A stretch of DNA of 64,000 bases from positions 1-64,000 of the forward strand of contig NZ_CDSE01000098.1 in NCBI RefSeq assembly GCF_001373415.1. Reading direction: 5' to 3'. Numbering within the stretch: position 1 is the stretch's first letter; every line of letters starts with the position of its first letter. Under the pieces are notes generated by a model. It had not been told where the DNA came from. It made no database searches and saw nothing but the letters and a program-made list of their open reading frames with translations. This document shows positions 41,437 through 50,836 of this stretch, piece after piece. The position numbers and the translations under genes were made by a program. The DNA comes from Paenibacillus dakarensis. GTDB lineage: Bacteria; Bacillota; Bacilli; Paenibacillales; Paenibacillaceae.

Positions 41437-43119
41437 TTATGGCTTCGGTAAAGGATCTTTATCCCTGCGTAACCCCGGAAATGAAATGGTAAACGTAGTG
41501 CCGACTCCCTCTTCTGATTGGACTGAAATCTCCCCCTGATGTCGCTGTACAATGCTCATACATAGGGCAAGCCCAAGGCCTGTTCCCTTGCTCTTCGTCG
41601 TAAAAAAAGGCTCAAACAAACGATCCAGCTTCTCTTTTGGAATCCCGGGCCCTGTATCACTTACGCAAAGCTCCACCACATCATCAACCCTGCGGGTTTC
41701 TATGGTCAGAACTCCCTTATCATCCATTGCCTCCATCGCGTTACGGCACAAGTTCAGAATAAGCTGCTTAATTTCATTAGAGTTCAAGTCCATGCGCGGA
41801 ACATAGCTGTCGAGTCTCAAGTCAATGCTTTGACCCCGGAGATTGGCATCTGCCCATAGAAGCGGCCCTAGCTCATGGATGATGTCATGGATATGACATC
41901 GCTCTTTTTCCACAATCCTGTTCTGCGCTAAAGACAAGAAATCACTAATTATTCCGTTAGCCCGGTCTAATTCATCCATTACAATCCGGTAATAATGATC
42001 CAGCGTATCCGGACTCTTCTCTTTCATGAGTTGAAGAAAACCACGGATTACAGCCATAGGATTGCGGATCTCATGCGTAATGCTGGCAGCCATCTGTCCG
42101 ACCATACTTAAGCGATCAAAGTTAATAAGCTCACTCTTAAGATTCTCTTTCTCCGTAATATCCTGGACGATGGTCACAACACCATCAATATGCTGAGTTC
42201 GCGGATTAACTAAGGGAAAGGTTCCAGCCAGAAAGGTCATTGTTCCTTCCCGAATCACTTCAAAGCCGGATTGGGTACCTCTAAGCGCCTGAGTGATAAG
42301 CTGGTTCAAAACTTCCGGAATTCCTGTTCCTTTAAAAGCCTCATAAAACGTTCGACCAATCAGATGCCCACTGGCAAAGTGAGGATAGGATTGCTTATAA
42401 TATGAGGCCAAATGCTCATTCATCATAATAATGGTTCCCCTGCGATCTATTACAGACATTCCTAGAGGGATTACTTCCAAAAGCTGCTTCAATACGTTGT
42501 TTTCAGAACTGTTATCCTGAAAAAGTTCAGGGAACAATCGCCGATGCGTCTTTTCAATAAAATAAATAAGAAGCACTCCATTAAAAATGTACAGAAGAAC
42601 ATACAGCAGCGTTATCACGATCATCTCGGTATGACTCACAGAATCGATGACCTTACCCTCGAACAAGGATGAGGCTAGGATAATAATTAATGCTGGAATA
42701 AGTCCTAACCATAGGCATCCGATTTTCTCCATCACGCTGCTGTGTTTAAATCGATGAGATAGAAAGAACATAAGCGGATACAATGGGAGTCCTGTCTGAA
42801 GAAAGATTCCTGATAAGGAAAATTCATTAATAAATACATGACAACCTATGTAAAGAAGTGACAACAGTAAACCTGACGCTCTTGTACCATATAAAATTCC
42901 TGCAAACAACGGCAGTATCCCCATGTCAATTGGAATCACTTCAAATAATGAGGTCGATAAGCCGAAGCACAGCAGAATACTGACCGCACTCGTCATGATA
43001 ACAAGGCTTTGATGATCTTCCCTATCACTATGCGGCTTACTAAAGAGCAGCGGAATCTGAAAGGTGAATATTCCGGACAGCATAATCTGCAGAAATACGT
43101 CTTTAAATGCATTTAACAC
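41437..43119 (-). CDS. Multi-pass membrane sensor histidine kinase with PAS domain
   Basis: A 560-residue kinase. About six to seven membrane helices fill residues 10-190. A PAS domain follows (about 212-330, VIPLGMSVIDRRGTIIMMNEHLA, ending in TIVQDITEKENLK). The HisKA dimerisation helix has the phospho-His in ASITHEIRNPMAVIRGFL (about 347) and is followed by a HATPase domain with ILNLCRNAMEAMDD, DTGPGIP and TKSKGTGLGLAL. The layout recalls KinB-type kinases that feed the sporulation phosphorelay. No response regulator lies next to it, which fits that idea. Translation starts at GTG with AGAGGTGG upstream. The signal is unknown. Confidence 0.88.
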   Translation of the reverse strand: MLNAFKDVFLQIMLSGIFTFQIPLLFSKPHSDREDHQSLVIMTSAVSILLCFGLSTSLFEVIPIDMGILPLFAGILYGTRASGLLLSLLYIGCHVFINEFSLSGIFLQTGLPLYPLMFFLSHRFKHSSVMEKIGCLWLGLIPALIIILASSLFEGKVIDSVSHTEMIVITLLYVLLYIFNGVLLIYFIEKTHRRLFPELFQDNSSENNVLKQLLEVIPLGMSVIDRRGTIIMMNEHLASYYKQSYPHFASGHLIGRTFYEAFKGTGIPEVLNQLITQALRGTQSGFEVIREGTMTFLAGTFPLVNPRTQHIDGVVTIVQDITEKENLKSELINFDRLSMVGQMAASITHEIRNPMAVIRGFLQLMKEKSPDTLDHYYRIVMDELDRANGIISDFLSLAQNRIVEKERCHIHDIIHELGPLLWADANLRGQSIDLRLDSYVPRMDLNSNEIKQLILNLCRNAMEAMDDKGVLTIETRRVDDVVELCVSDTGPGIPKEKLDRLFEPFFTTKSKGTGLGLALCMSIVQRHQGEISVQSEEGVGTTFTISFPGLRRDKDPLPKP

Positions 43120-43320
43120 AGCGTTATACCACCTCTTAGACCACTATTTATTGATAATTTTGATTAAATCACAGGCGACATTTGATTACAATACTTGGAA
43201 GCAGACAGATCGAATTGATTCCTTGCAGCTTTCGTTCTTCCGGATAAGTTGGGATATGACCAAAATGTGTTTATAATAGAAGTCGAATGCGTGAATTCCC
43301 CAAAGGAGCTATGAGTAAAC

Positions 43321-44598
43321 ATGTCACATTATGATGTTATTGTTATAGGTGGAGGACCTTCCGGACTTATGGCTTGTGTAGCCGCCGGCGAGCGGGGTGC
43401 TTCTGTTCTGCTGATTGATAAGGGAGACAAGCTTGGACGCAAGCTGGGGATTTCCGGCGGCGGCCGGTGCAATGTAACCAATGCCAAAGATACCGATGCA
43501 CTCATTGAACATATACCGGGAAACGGCCGTTTTTTATATAGTGCATTTCAGCACTGGAATAATCGGGATATTATGACCTTTTTCGAAGGGCTCGGAATCC
43601 CTTTGAAAGAAGAAGACAACGGACGAATGTTCCCGGTCTCTGATAAAGCATCAAGCGTAGTCAACGCTCTTGTAAGCAAGGTTAAAGAGCTGGGCACAGA
43701 TATTAAGACGAATAGTCCGGTAGAGCGTATTCTTTATCAGGACGGACAAGCTGCCGGTGTAGAACTGAAATCCGGAAAAACATATAAATCCCATTGTGTT
43801 ATTATCGCAACAGGCGGTCAATCCGTTCCACAGACCGGATCAACGGGAGATGGATACCCTTGGGCAGTAGCAGCAGGCCATACGATAACCGAGCTGTACC
43901 CAACAGAGGTGCCTATTGTATCTACTGAACCCTGGATTGCCTCCAAAGAGCTGCAGGGATTATCTCTTAGAGATGTCGAGTTATCGGTCTGGAATCCGAA
44001 AGGCAAAAGAGTTATTGCTCACAGGGGAGATATGCTCTTTACTCACTTCGGTGTTTCCGGTCCAATCGCTCTGCGGTGCAGCCAGTTTATCAGGCAGGTT
44101 CAGCGCAAGTTTGATACGGTGAATGTGGACATGGCCATCGACCTGTTTCCTGATCTCTCCCTTGGCCAAGTGGAGTCCGCCTTTAAAGAACGACTGGAGC
44201 AGGAGCCTAAAAAAGCCGTTAAGAATGCAATTAAAGGATGGATTCCCGAAAGGATGATCCCTCTTCTGCTCTCCACAGCTGATCTTGATGGTGATACGGT
44301 CTGCAGCGGCATATCCAAAACGTCCGTTAATGCATTTGCCTCAACCTTAAAGAAATTCCTCTTCCGTGCCTGCGGAACACGTTCTTTAAAAGAAGCTTTC
44401 GTAACCGGGGGCGGAGTGAACCTGAAAGAAATTCAGCCTAAAACGATGGAATCCAAATTGATGCAGGGACTTTTCTTTTGCGGTGAAGTTCTGGATATCC
44501 ACGGTTATACAGGAGGCTACAATATTACAGCTGCTTTCTCAACCGGATACACGGCCGGCAAGCATGCAGCCGAAGCTGCCTCCTTGTTTCGGAACTGA
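43321..44598 (+). CDS. ytfP: FAD-dependent oxidoreductase of the BaiN/HI0933/YtfP family
   Basis: A 425-residue flavoprotein. The N-terminal dinucleotide-binding motif is VIVIGGGPSGLMACVAAGERGASVLLIDK in pieces (residues 5-33), and the family hallmark is KLGRKLGISGGGRCNVTN. VIIATGGQSVPQTGSTGDGYPWA and the C-terminal FCGEVLDIHGYTGGYNITAAFSTG match the group. The physiological substrate is not known; some relatives act on steroid or quinone-like compounds. AAAGGAG lies twelve bases before the ATG. The alternative upstream ATG stops after seven codons. It is convergent with ecsB. Confidence 0.9.
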   Translation: MSHYDVIVIGGGPSGLMACVAAGERGASVLLIDKGDKLGRKLGISGGGRCNVTNAKDTDALIEHIPGNGRFLYSAFQHWNNRDIMTFFEGLGIPLKEEDNGRMFPVSDKASSVVNALVSKVKELGTDIKTNSPVERILYQDGQAAGVELKSGKTYKSHCVIIATGGQSVPQTGSTGDGYPWAVAAGHTITELYPTEVPIVSTEPWIASKELQGLSLRDVELSVWNPKGKRVIAHRGDMLFTHFGVSGPIALRCSQFIRQVQRKFDTVNVDMAIDLFPDLSLGQVESAFKERLEQEPKKAVKNAIKGWIPERMIPLLLSTADLDGDTVCSGISKTSVNAFASTLKKFLFRACGTRSLKEAFVTGGGVNLKEIQPKTMESKLMQGLFFCGEVLDIHGYTGGYNITAAFSTGYTAGKHAAEAASLFRN

Positions 44599-44620
44599 TG
44601 TCCCTGTCGATCCGTAAATA

Positions 44621-44666
44621 AAAAACGCGCCTGACTTCCTATTATGGATGGGAAGCAGGCGCGTTT
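44621..44666. terminator. Bidirectional terminator between ytfP and ecsB
   Basis: AAAACGCGCCTG pairs with CAGGCGCGTTT, with an inner TTCC/GGAA stem. It lies between the converging genes. Confidence 0.85.
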
Positions 44667-44680
44667 CGTTTGTTTTACCG

Positions 44681-45925
44681 TTAATTTTTCCGTTGAGTCG
44701 GCCATGAGAAAAACACCGGAACCAATCTGACACTCGCGAATGTCAGCACGAGCGCAGCCGCTGCACCCATCCAGCCTGACCATAATGACAAGCTTACAGC
44801 AAGTGAGAGGATAAACGCCGGAGGTATCATTAAGGTTCGAACGGCCAGGATTCCGGCATTTTTTTGCTGCACTTCCGTAAATGGAAGCACGAAGGCGAAC
44901 TCGTCTTCTGCAAAACTGTTCCAGCGCAGGTACAGCAGATAAGCCAGCAGAAACATGAGAGCAGTGAACGCAATCAGCTTAATGATCAGGGGCGGAAGCA
45001 GTACGGCCAGAACAGCAGCGCCAGAAAACTGTATATAGAGCATTATTTGTTCAGGGTCCCGAAGAAAGGATTTAACCCCTGCTCCGGCAAATCGCTTCTC
45101 CGGGCTGCTTGAACGATAGATCCGCCGGGACTTTCGGAATATCCATATCCTGCTCCTTGTACGGGGCGGCTTACCGACTGCTTGAACAAGCAGCTTATCT
45201 GTAAGCCACATCTTTATCTGCGCATCTTCCCTCACATCGGCCATAAAGCTGCCCTTCATGGAAAGTCGAACCCGAATAAGTACAAAAAGGACAACGAACA
45301 TAGTCAACCATACGGCAGCCACAGCCGCCGGTTTATTGGTGAGTACCTGAATCATGAGCAGATACAAGAACAGTGACGCAGCTCGAATGATTAAGGCAAA
45401 TATCCATCTGCGGAATCCTGAGCGTGTAACCCGTATGTGATGCAGCAGAAGATTGGTGCACCATGCAGTTCCGGAGGCGAACAGCATCCAAGCCGTTATG
45501 GTCCAGGCATTAAGTTGAAATCCCCTGTACATAAAGGGAAGGGCGAGCAGCAAAAACAGAATTCCCCTTAGGGATGTACCGATTATGCTGTAAGCGATCC
45601 CTCTCCCCATCACACCTCTCATCCAGCGGGGGTGCTGTCTAAGAAAAAGAACATCTCCTTCTTCTATAAATAACAGGATCCTGCCCGAGAACATCATTAA
45701 TAAAAGAACAGCGGCAGCTTGAGGCGGCAGCCAATCGACCCACGCCGGAAGGGCTCTGGTCCACATATCCCTGTACATTCCCCCGCCAATCAGGAGAAAT
45801 GGGATAATAATATACAGCATAACCGTCCAATCAGCCACCGATTTCAAGACCGAAAATTGATGTTTCCAGTAGCTAAACAGCCGCCGTCTAAAAAGCTGAC
45901 CCGGATTATGTATTCGGCCTCTCAT
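44681..45925 (-). CDS. ecsB: ABC transporter membrane subunit EcsB
   Basis: A 414-residue protein of the EcsB family with about eight to ten hydrophobic segments (such as WTVMLYIIIPFLLIGGGMYR, AAAVLLLMMFSGRILLFIEEGDVLFL and LIAFTALMFLLAYLLYLRW) and basic cytoplasmic loops. With EcsA it forms an exporter whose loss in B. subtilis affects secretion, competence and intramembrane proteolysis by RasP. Its start overlaps the ecsA stop by four bases. The transported molecule is not firmly known. Confidence 0.9.
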   Translation of the reverse strand: MRGRIHNPGQLFRRRLFSYWKHQFSVLKSVADWTVMLYIIIPFLLIGGGMYRDMWTRALPAWVDWLPPQAAAVLLLMMFSGRILLFIEEGDVLFLRQHPRWMRGVMGRGIAYSIIGTSLRGILFLLLALPFMYRGFQLNAWTITAWMLFASGTAWCTNLLLHHIRVTRSGFRRWIFALIIRAASLFLYLLMIQVLTNKPAAVAAVWLTMFVVLFVLIRVRLSMKGSFMADVREDAQIKMWLTDKLLVQAVGKPPRTRSRIWIFRKSRRIYRSSSPEKRFAGAGVKSFLRDPEQIMLYIQFSGAAVLAVLLPPLIIKLIAFTALMFLLAYLLYLRWNSFAEDEFAFVLPFTEVQQKNAGILAVRTLMIPPAFILSLAVSLSLWSGWMGAAAALVLTFASVRLVPVFFSWPTQRKN

Positions 45926-46644
45926 GTCAGAGCATCAAAGCAATCGAAGAGTGATGCATCCGGCAGCCCGGCGGAGCTGCGGATATCTGCTAAACTTCCT
46001 TGGGCAGCTACACGGCCGCCGGAAATGAGCACGAAGGAATCACAGATTTTCTCAGCGGTGTCCAACACATGCGTAGACATTAATATTCCGGCCCCCCGCT
46101 GCCGCTCCTGATCCAGGAGTGTCAGGAAATCCTTCGTTGCCCGCGGGTCTAAACCGATAAACGGCTCGTCCACAATATATACATCCGGCTCGGATAAGAA
46201 CCCGATCATAAGCATCATCTTTTGCTTCATTCCCTTCGAGAAGCCGCCGGGCAGATGATCACGTACCTGCTCCATGCCGAACTTCTGAAGCAGGAGATCT
46301 GCCTGTTCCTTGAAACGCTTATCCTCCATACCAAACGCTGCCGCCGCCAGATCGAGATGCTCCCAAAGTGTAAGATGATCATAAAACATCGGCTGCTCCG
46401 GTACGTAAGCATATCTTGGCGGATCACCCGCGATTTTCACAGTGGACTTAGCGTCCTTAAGCAGCCCCATGACGGTTTTGATGGTTGTGCTTTTGCCGGC
46501 TCCGTTCGGACCAATGAGACCGAGAAGCTCCCCTTCAGCAACGTGAAAATGAACATCGTGAATACGCGGCTTGCCCGGTTCATAACCGGCTTCTTTAATA
46601 GCTACCTCCAGTACTAACGAACGAGGAGTTGTGCTGTATTCCAT
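45922..46644 (-). CDS. ecsA: ABC transporter ATPase EcsA
   Basis: A 240-residue ATPase. Walker A is GLIGPNGAGKSTTIKTV (about 44-60), and the Q-loop lies in YAYVPEQPMFYDHLTLWEHL. The ABC signature is a divergent FSKGMKQKMMLM, Walker B is VYIVDEPFIGLDPRA, and the H-loop is STHVLDTAEKICD. This matches EcsA. GGAGG precedes an ATG at 46644; a GTG one codon earlier and an ATG eight codons earlier are less well placed. It is the first gene of the ecsA-ecsB operon. Confidence 0.92.
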   Translation of the reverse strand: MEYSTTPRSLVLEVAIKEAGYEPGKPRIHDVHFHVAEGELLGLIGPNGAGKSTTIKTVMGLLKDAKSTVKIAGDPPRYAYVPEQPMFYDHLTLWEHLDLAAAAFGMEDKRFKEQADLLLQKFGMEQVRDHLPGGFSKGMKQKMMLMIGFLSEPDVYIVDEPFIGLDPRATKDFLTLLDQERQRGAGILMSTHVLDTAEKICDSFVLISGGRVAAQGSLADIRSSAGLPDASLFDCFDALT

Positions 46645-46793
46645 CACCGAATTTCCTCCTGTCATTTTTATATAATCTACTCATTATCATGAAAACATTT
46701 CTATTCAATACGCAGAGAAGGGAGGTTCGTTACGTTACTGGAAAAAAATAAAGCAAGTCCTTTTTATTTTTAAATACTAAAAAAGAGTCTAAT

Positions 46794-46807
46794 TGTGATA
46801 AATCACA
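46794..46807. promoter_or_regulatory. 14-base palindrome upstream of the MarR gene
   Basis: TGTGATAAATCACA is a perfect palindrome about 95 bases before the marR-like start. The half-sites TGTGA/TCACA recall CRP/FNR boxes, but the spacing is four rather than six bases. It may be the operator of the MarR protein or of another regulator acting on the ecsA/marR divergent region. Confidence 0.45.
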
Positions 46808-46888
46808 TGTTTCTACTATCAAAATTAGAGTAACCTATACTCAAGTAGTCTGAAAATCTATGGCATGACCAAAAAGGCGGGAAGAAGC

Positions 46889-47356
46889 ATGATTTTGTCA
46901 CATGAACGCGATACACAGTTGTCATTGCACCTATATCGGGTTTTTGCCAAATCATTTAAGAGCGTAAGTGAACATGCTATAGCTGGAAGCAAGATCGAAG
47001 GATTTAATCCTACAGCTTTTGCAGTTATGGAAGTTCTATATTACAAAGGGCCTCAACCCATTCAACAAATTGGTGCCAAACTGCTGCTGCAGAGCGGTAA
47101 TGTTACGTATGTTATCGACAAACTTGAAAGCAAGGGATACCTCCTACGCAGACCGTGTCCAAAGGACCGGAGAGTGATTTATGCTGAGCTTACTCCTGAA
47201 GGAGAAGCACTGATGAATGAGCATTACCCGCAATATGCGGAACGGATTCACTTTGCCCTCAGCGGATTGTCGGAGGAGGAGAAAGATCAGATGATCCATC
47301 TTCTGAAAAGACTTGGCAAGCAGGCTGAAAAGCTTTCGCCGTTAATGCGAAAGTGA
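46889..47356 (+). CDS. MarR-family transcriptional regulator
   Basis: A 155-residue winged-helix regulator. The recognition region is FAVMEVLYYKGPQPIQQIGAKLLLQSGNVTYVIDKLESKGYLLRR (about 46-90), and the wing is PCPKDRRVIYAELTPEG. This matches the MarR/OhrR group; one Cys sits just before the wing (RRPCPKD), so redox sensing is conceivable but the usual OhrR N-terminal Cys is absent. GGCGGG lies seven bases before this ATG; an ATG eight codons earlier has no site. It is convergent with a drug-type MFS exporter, so it may control that gene, though the location is not the usual one. Confidence 0.88.
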   Translation: MILSHERDTQLSLHLYRVFAKSFKSVSEHAIAGSKIEGFNPTAFAVMEVLYYKGPQPIQQIGAKLLLQSGNVTYVIDKLESKGYLLRRPCPKDRRVIYAELTPEGEALMNEHYPQYAERIHFALSGLSEEEKDQMIHLLKRLGKQAEKLSPLMRK

Positions 47357-47455
47357 AAAAATGCACAATTCACATCGAGGAAATTGACTCTTGCCGGATT
47401 CTGTCCTGCGGACTCCAAGACCCTCGGTTGCAGTATGAAGCAAAGCAGATATAAA

Positions 47456-47501
47456 TAGGCCGATCCGTACCCTCTTGGCAGAAGTGGTATGGACCGGCCT
47501 A
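47456..47501. terminator. Bidirectional terminator between marR and the MFS gene
   Basis: TAGGCCG-TCC-TACC pairs with GGTATGGACCGGCCTA; AT-rich tails lie on both sides. Confidence 0.8.
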
Positions 47502-47505
47502 TTCT

Positions 47506-49029
47506 CTATGCTTCTGAAATTGAATTACGTACTTTCAAGGCCTCATCTTCAGGCATCGGCGGGCGATTGTTAAACCTTGCAACAATCACAAAGCATATCA
47601 GCGCTATGACTGCCATCAATATAAACAAGGAATTGAGGCTGCTCTCCAGCACCTGCTTCAGCAGTCCGCCGGACTCTGCTGGCAGATTTACTTCACCATG
47701 CGGTGAAAGCAGCTTGTTAATATCATCGCTGCTGATTTCCGATCCGGCAGGCTCAGCTGCGATTCGTCTTGCTATCCCGCTGTTAAGCCAGGTTCCGAAC
47801 ACCGCTACACCCACGGTCTGCCCCAGGCTGCGAATGAATGTATTCAGTGCTGTGGAAGCTCCGCGCAATTCATAATTGACTGAGGACTGGGCGATGATGG
47901 AGAATAAAGTCGATATATAACCAAAGCCCAGGCCGTACACAAAAGTATAGACCAGAAGCAGCACAAGCGGAGTCCCTTCATGTGTGAAGGCAAGCCCTGC
48001 AGCACCGGCTGCCAGCCCTATAACACCGAGCAGCGCCGTCTTGCGCGAGCCTGTCTTCATAATCAACCTTCCGCTCGCAACCGACCCAAACAACCAGCCG
48101 ATGGACATCGGTGCGAGTGTCAAGCCGGATAGTGTTGCGTTCCCGCCTCTTACACCTTGAATCCAAAGCGGCAGATACGTAGTCAGTCCAATCAGCAGTG
48201 CGCTGACCAACAGATTCGCAATCGTGGACACCGATATATCCCGGATGCGGAAAAGCTTGAGGGGCACCATCGGTTCCTTCGCCTTCGCTTCCGCAAAAAT
48301 GAAGGCAGCTAACAGAATGATAGACGCGGTAAGAATGCTTACCATCAGTGGTGAAGTCCAAGAATAAGCTTGTCCTCCGGCTGCTAATGCAAACAGCAGC
48401 AGTGTCATACCGACCGTAAATAATCCGGCCCCGGCGAAATCGATGCTCACGCGGCGCGGCTCTCTCTTCTCATGGAGGTAACGGTAGATCAGCCAGATGG
48501 AAACAAGGCCAAACGGCACATTAAATCCAAAGATCCAGCGCCAGGATAATTGATCTACGAAATATCCGCCGAGCAGCGGCCCTACCAATGAAGATATTCC
48601 CCACACGGAACTAAGCATACCCTGAACCTTGCCGCGTTCCTCCAATTTATAAATATCTCCAATAATCGTAAAGGTTACTGGAATTACTGCACCTGCACCA
48701 ATCCCCTGTATTGCCCTGAATACAATGAGCTGAGTCATATTTTGAGAAAATCCGCACATCATTGACCCAAGAAGAAACAGTATGGAACCATACAAGAATA
48801 CAGGCTTCCGCCCATATAAATCACTGATTTTGCCAAAAATCGGAGTAGTCACGGCCATCGTGAGCAAATAGGAGGTGAAAATCCAGCTCATCAGGCTGAC
48901 ACTCCCAAAGCTGCCGATGATCGCAGGACCTGCCGGCCCAACGACCGTGCCTTCAATCGCGGCTAAAAAAGTCGACAGCAATATGCCGGCTAAAATAAAA
49001 TTTCGTTTCGTTTGATTTAAACTGGTCAC
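47506..49029 (-). CDS. MFS multidrug exporter (DHA2/EmrB-QacA family)
   Basis: A 507-residue transporter with 14 predicted membrane helices. Family motifs are visible: motif D1-like LAAIEGTVVGPAGPAI, motif A in GKISDLYGRKPVFLYG, motif B in RAIQGIGAGAVIPVTFTIIGD and motif C in WGISSLVGPLLGGYFVDQLSWRWIF. It should export hydrophobic drugs or metabolites in exchange for protons. Translation starts at GTG with GAGGGG upstream. A MarR regulator converges from the other side. Confidence 0.9.
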   Translation of the reverse strand: MTSLNQTKRNFILAGILLSTFLAAIEGTVVGPAGPAIIGSFGSVSLMSWIFTSYLLTMAVTTPIFGKISDLYGRKPVFLYGSILFLLGSMMCGFSQNMTQLIVFRAIQGIGAGAVIPVTFTIIGDIYKLEERGKVQGMLSSVWGISSLVGPLLGGYFVDQLSWRWIFGFNVPFGLVSIWLIYRYLHEKREPRRVSIDFAGAGLFTVGMTLLLFALAAGGQAYSWTSPLMVSILTASIILLAAFIFAEAKAKEPMVPLKLFRIRDISVSTIANLLVSALLIGLTTYLPLWIQGVRGGNATLSGLTLAPMSIGWLFGSVASGRLIMKTGSRKTALLGVIGLAAGAAGLAFTHEGTPLVLLLVYTFVYGLGFGYISTLFSIIAQSSVNYELRGASTALNTFIRSLGQTVGVAVFGTWLNSGIARRIAAEPAGSEISSDDINKLLSPHGEVNLPAESGGLLKQVLESSLNSLFILMAVIALICFVIVARFNNRPPMPEDEALKVRNSISEA

Positions 49030-49266
49030 CCGTAAATCCCCTCTTCTTAAAGCATTCTGATTCGATCTGATCCCTGCGTGTTTAAAAATGGTTGACTTGT
49101 CCTGAACCTTTTAGGTGATACTACAATGGCAAATAAAACGGATATACAAATTACTGATAAGTCAACGGGGCAGTTGCTTCTATATTGAGCCACGCGGCAT
49201 GTTCCCGTCAATATGGGACCCCTCCACCCCGCTGACTGAACACAAGGAAAAGGAGGAGCATTCTTG

Positions 49267-50250
49267 ATGTATATTGTGTTCATTTCGGTGTTAGTGTTGG
49301 CCATTCTCGCAGCGGGTATTACCCAGTTCGGATACCTGCAGATCACACAAATGAGGGTCAAGAATGACCTCAGTCTGTTTTCCATATTGGAAGGCCTCGG
49401 GTTATACAGTCACGAGCGGTATGAAGCATTGTCCAAAAAGGAAATTGAGCTCACAAGCATGGATGGACTAAAGCTGAGTGGCGCTGCAGTTGAAACTTAT
49501 CCTGATTCCAAACGATGGATCATCATTGTCCACGGCTATACAGGCTCCAGAGCTGTCTCCACTCAGTTCATCGATATGTTTACAGAAGAAGGATATAATA
49601 TTCTGCTTATCGATCAACGTCGCCATGGTCGCAGCGAAGGACGCTATACAACGTATGGCTATTATGAGAAATACGATATTCAGACATGGGTGAATTGGAT
49701 TGTAGAACATTACGGGGATGATACCGAAATCGGTCTTCACGGCCAATCCCTCGGCGGTGGAACTGTTCTGGAGTACCTCTCCATTGCTGCTCCGCAAGTC
49801 AAGCTTGTTATTGCCGACTGCCCTTATTCTGATCTGGCGGATTTGATGAAACATCAAATAACGAAGCTGAACAAAATTCCTTCGGTCCCTTTTTTCGGCT
49901 GGGTCAATAACCGTATACGTAAAAAGTGCGGATTCAGCTTCGAACAGGTAAGCCCCATTCGTGCCGTAAGGGAAAGTCATCTGCCGGTCATGTTCATCCA
50001 CGGAACGAACGACACCTATGTCCCAACCCGAATGAGCAAAGAAATGTATGAGGCTAAGCCGGGCCCCAAAAAACTTGTGCTCATCGAAGGAGCTATTCAC
50101 GCCAACGCTTATCATGTCGGTACCGAACAATACCGTGAAGCGACCCGCTCATTTCTGCATGAATACATTGGCGCGCCGATCAAGATGAATGCCTTCATTG
50201 AACCAACCCGAATTGAATTTTTCCAGGATAACTCCCTTGAAACCATATAG
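49267..50250 (+). CDS. Membrane-anchored alpha/beta hydrolase (YqkD-like)
   Basis: A 327-residue protein. An N-terminal helix (residues 2-22) anchors an alpha/beta hydrolase domain. It has the oxyanion segment IIIVHGYTGSR, the QRRHGRSEGRYTTYG loop, the nucleophile elbow GLHGQSLGGGTVLEYL (Ser about 164), the acid in FIHGTNDTYVP and the His in EGAIHANAYHV. It belongs to the serine aminopeptidase-like hydrolases widespread in Bacillales; the substrate is unknown. GGAGGA lies nine bases before the ATG. It is the second such anchored hydrolase in the window, distinct in sequence from the one at 29.9 kb. Confidence 0.88.
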   Translation: MYIVFISVLVLAILAAGITQFGYLQITQMRVKNDLSLFSILEGLGLYSHERYEALSKKEIELTSMDGLKLSGAAVETYPDSKRWIIIVHGYTGSRAVSTQFIDMFTEEGYNILLIDQRRHGRSEGRYTTYGYYEKYDIQTWVNWIVEHYGDDTEIGLHGQSLGGGTVLEYLSIAAPQVKLVIADCPYSDLADLMKHQITKLNKIPSVPFFGWVNNRIRKKCGFSFEQVSPIRAVRESHLPVMFIHGTNDTYVPTRMSKEMYEAKPGPKKLVLIEGAIHANAYHVGTEQYREATRSFLHEYIGAPIKMNAFIEPTRIEFFQDNSLETI

Positions 50251-50259
50251 CGCATAAGA

Positions 50260-50300
50260 AATAGCCCTCAAAGAGAGATGAAAGACTCTTCGGGGCTATT
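50260..50300 (+). terminator. Terminator of the second alpha/beta hydrolase gene
   Basis: AATAGCCC and GGGCTATT with inner AAGAG/CTCTT pairs; ATTGGTTTT follows. Confidence 0.75.
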
Positions 50301-50342
50301 ATTGGTTTTGGACTCTTGTCCATAGTCATTTTACATATTTCT

Positions 50343-50648
50343 TCAGGCTGACGTGTCCACTTTCCTACGAGGCACGGGCTTCAGTACTTCTTTACTAAGC
50401 GCCTTGAGCTTTTTTTGAATTTCTTTAAATTCTTCAATGCCTGCACCTGTAATACTATATCCATCACCATGTGACGTTAAAAAATTCTCCTCCGTTAACC
50501 GCTCCAGCTCTTGCTTGACCTCACGGTCAGCAACCTTATACCCATGACGTTCCAGCTCAGCCTGCATTTCGCTGATTTTCAGATCCCGCTCATGGGCGTG
50601 ATAGAGCATATGGATGCCAATAAACAAGTTTTGTATGTCTGCGCGCAT
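50343..50648 (-). CDS. Small protein, probable winged-helix fold
   Basis: A 101-residue basic protein, not assigned to a named family. The order helix (MRADIQNLFIGIHMLYHAHE), helix (LKISEMQAELERHGYKVADREVKQELERLTEENFL) and hairpin (TSHGDGYSITGAGIEEFKEI) looks like a winged helix of the PadR type. A basic tail follows (KKLKALSKEVLKPVPRRK). Transcription control is therefore possible. GAGGGGAG lies before the ATG; the frame is open 13 codons further up. It is divergent from the GAF-domain reductase gene, and the 188-base space between them contains a GC-rich hairpin near 50751-50781. Confidence 0.7.
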   Translation of the reverse strand: MRADIQNLFIGIHMLYHAHERDLKISEMQAELERHGYKVADREVKQELERLTEENFLTSHGDGYSITGAGIEEFKEIQKKLKALSKEVLKPVPRRKVDTSA

Positions 50649-50836
50649 TCCGATCTCTCCCCTCTTCAGGCAGCGGCCTGGTATCAATATCTATTTACCC
50701 AAGCAGCTAGCTTTGGAATCATTGTTCCAGTTAGTCGGAGTGGGAAAGAAAGGCCCCGGAGGCTTGACGTCTCCCAGGGCATGTACTATCTTTAATAAAT
50801 TAACAAACATATTTACATTAAAGAGGTGAAGCGCAG

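Noticed and set aside
50751..50781. GC-rich hairpin between the winged-helix gene and msrC as a riboswitch
   Set aside because: It is short, no known aptamer pattern was recognised, and no gene upstream would need it as a terminator.
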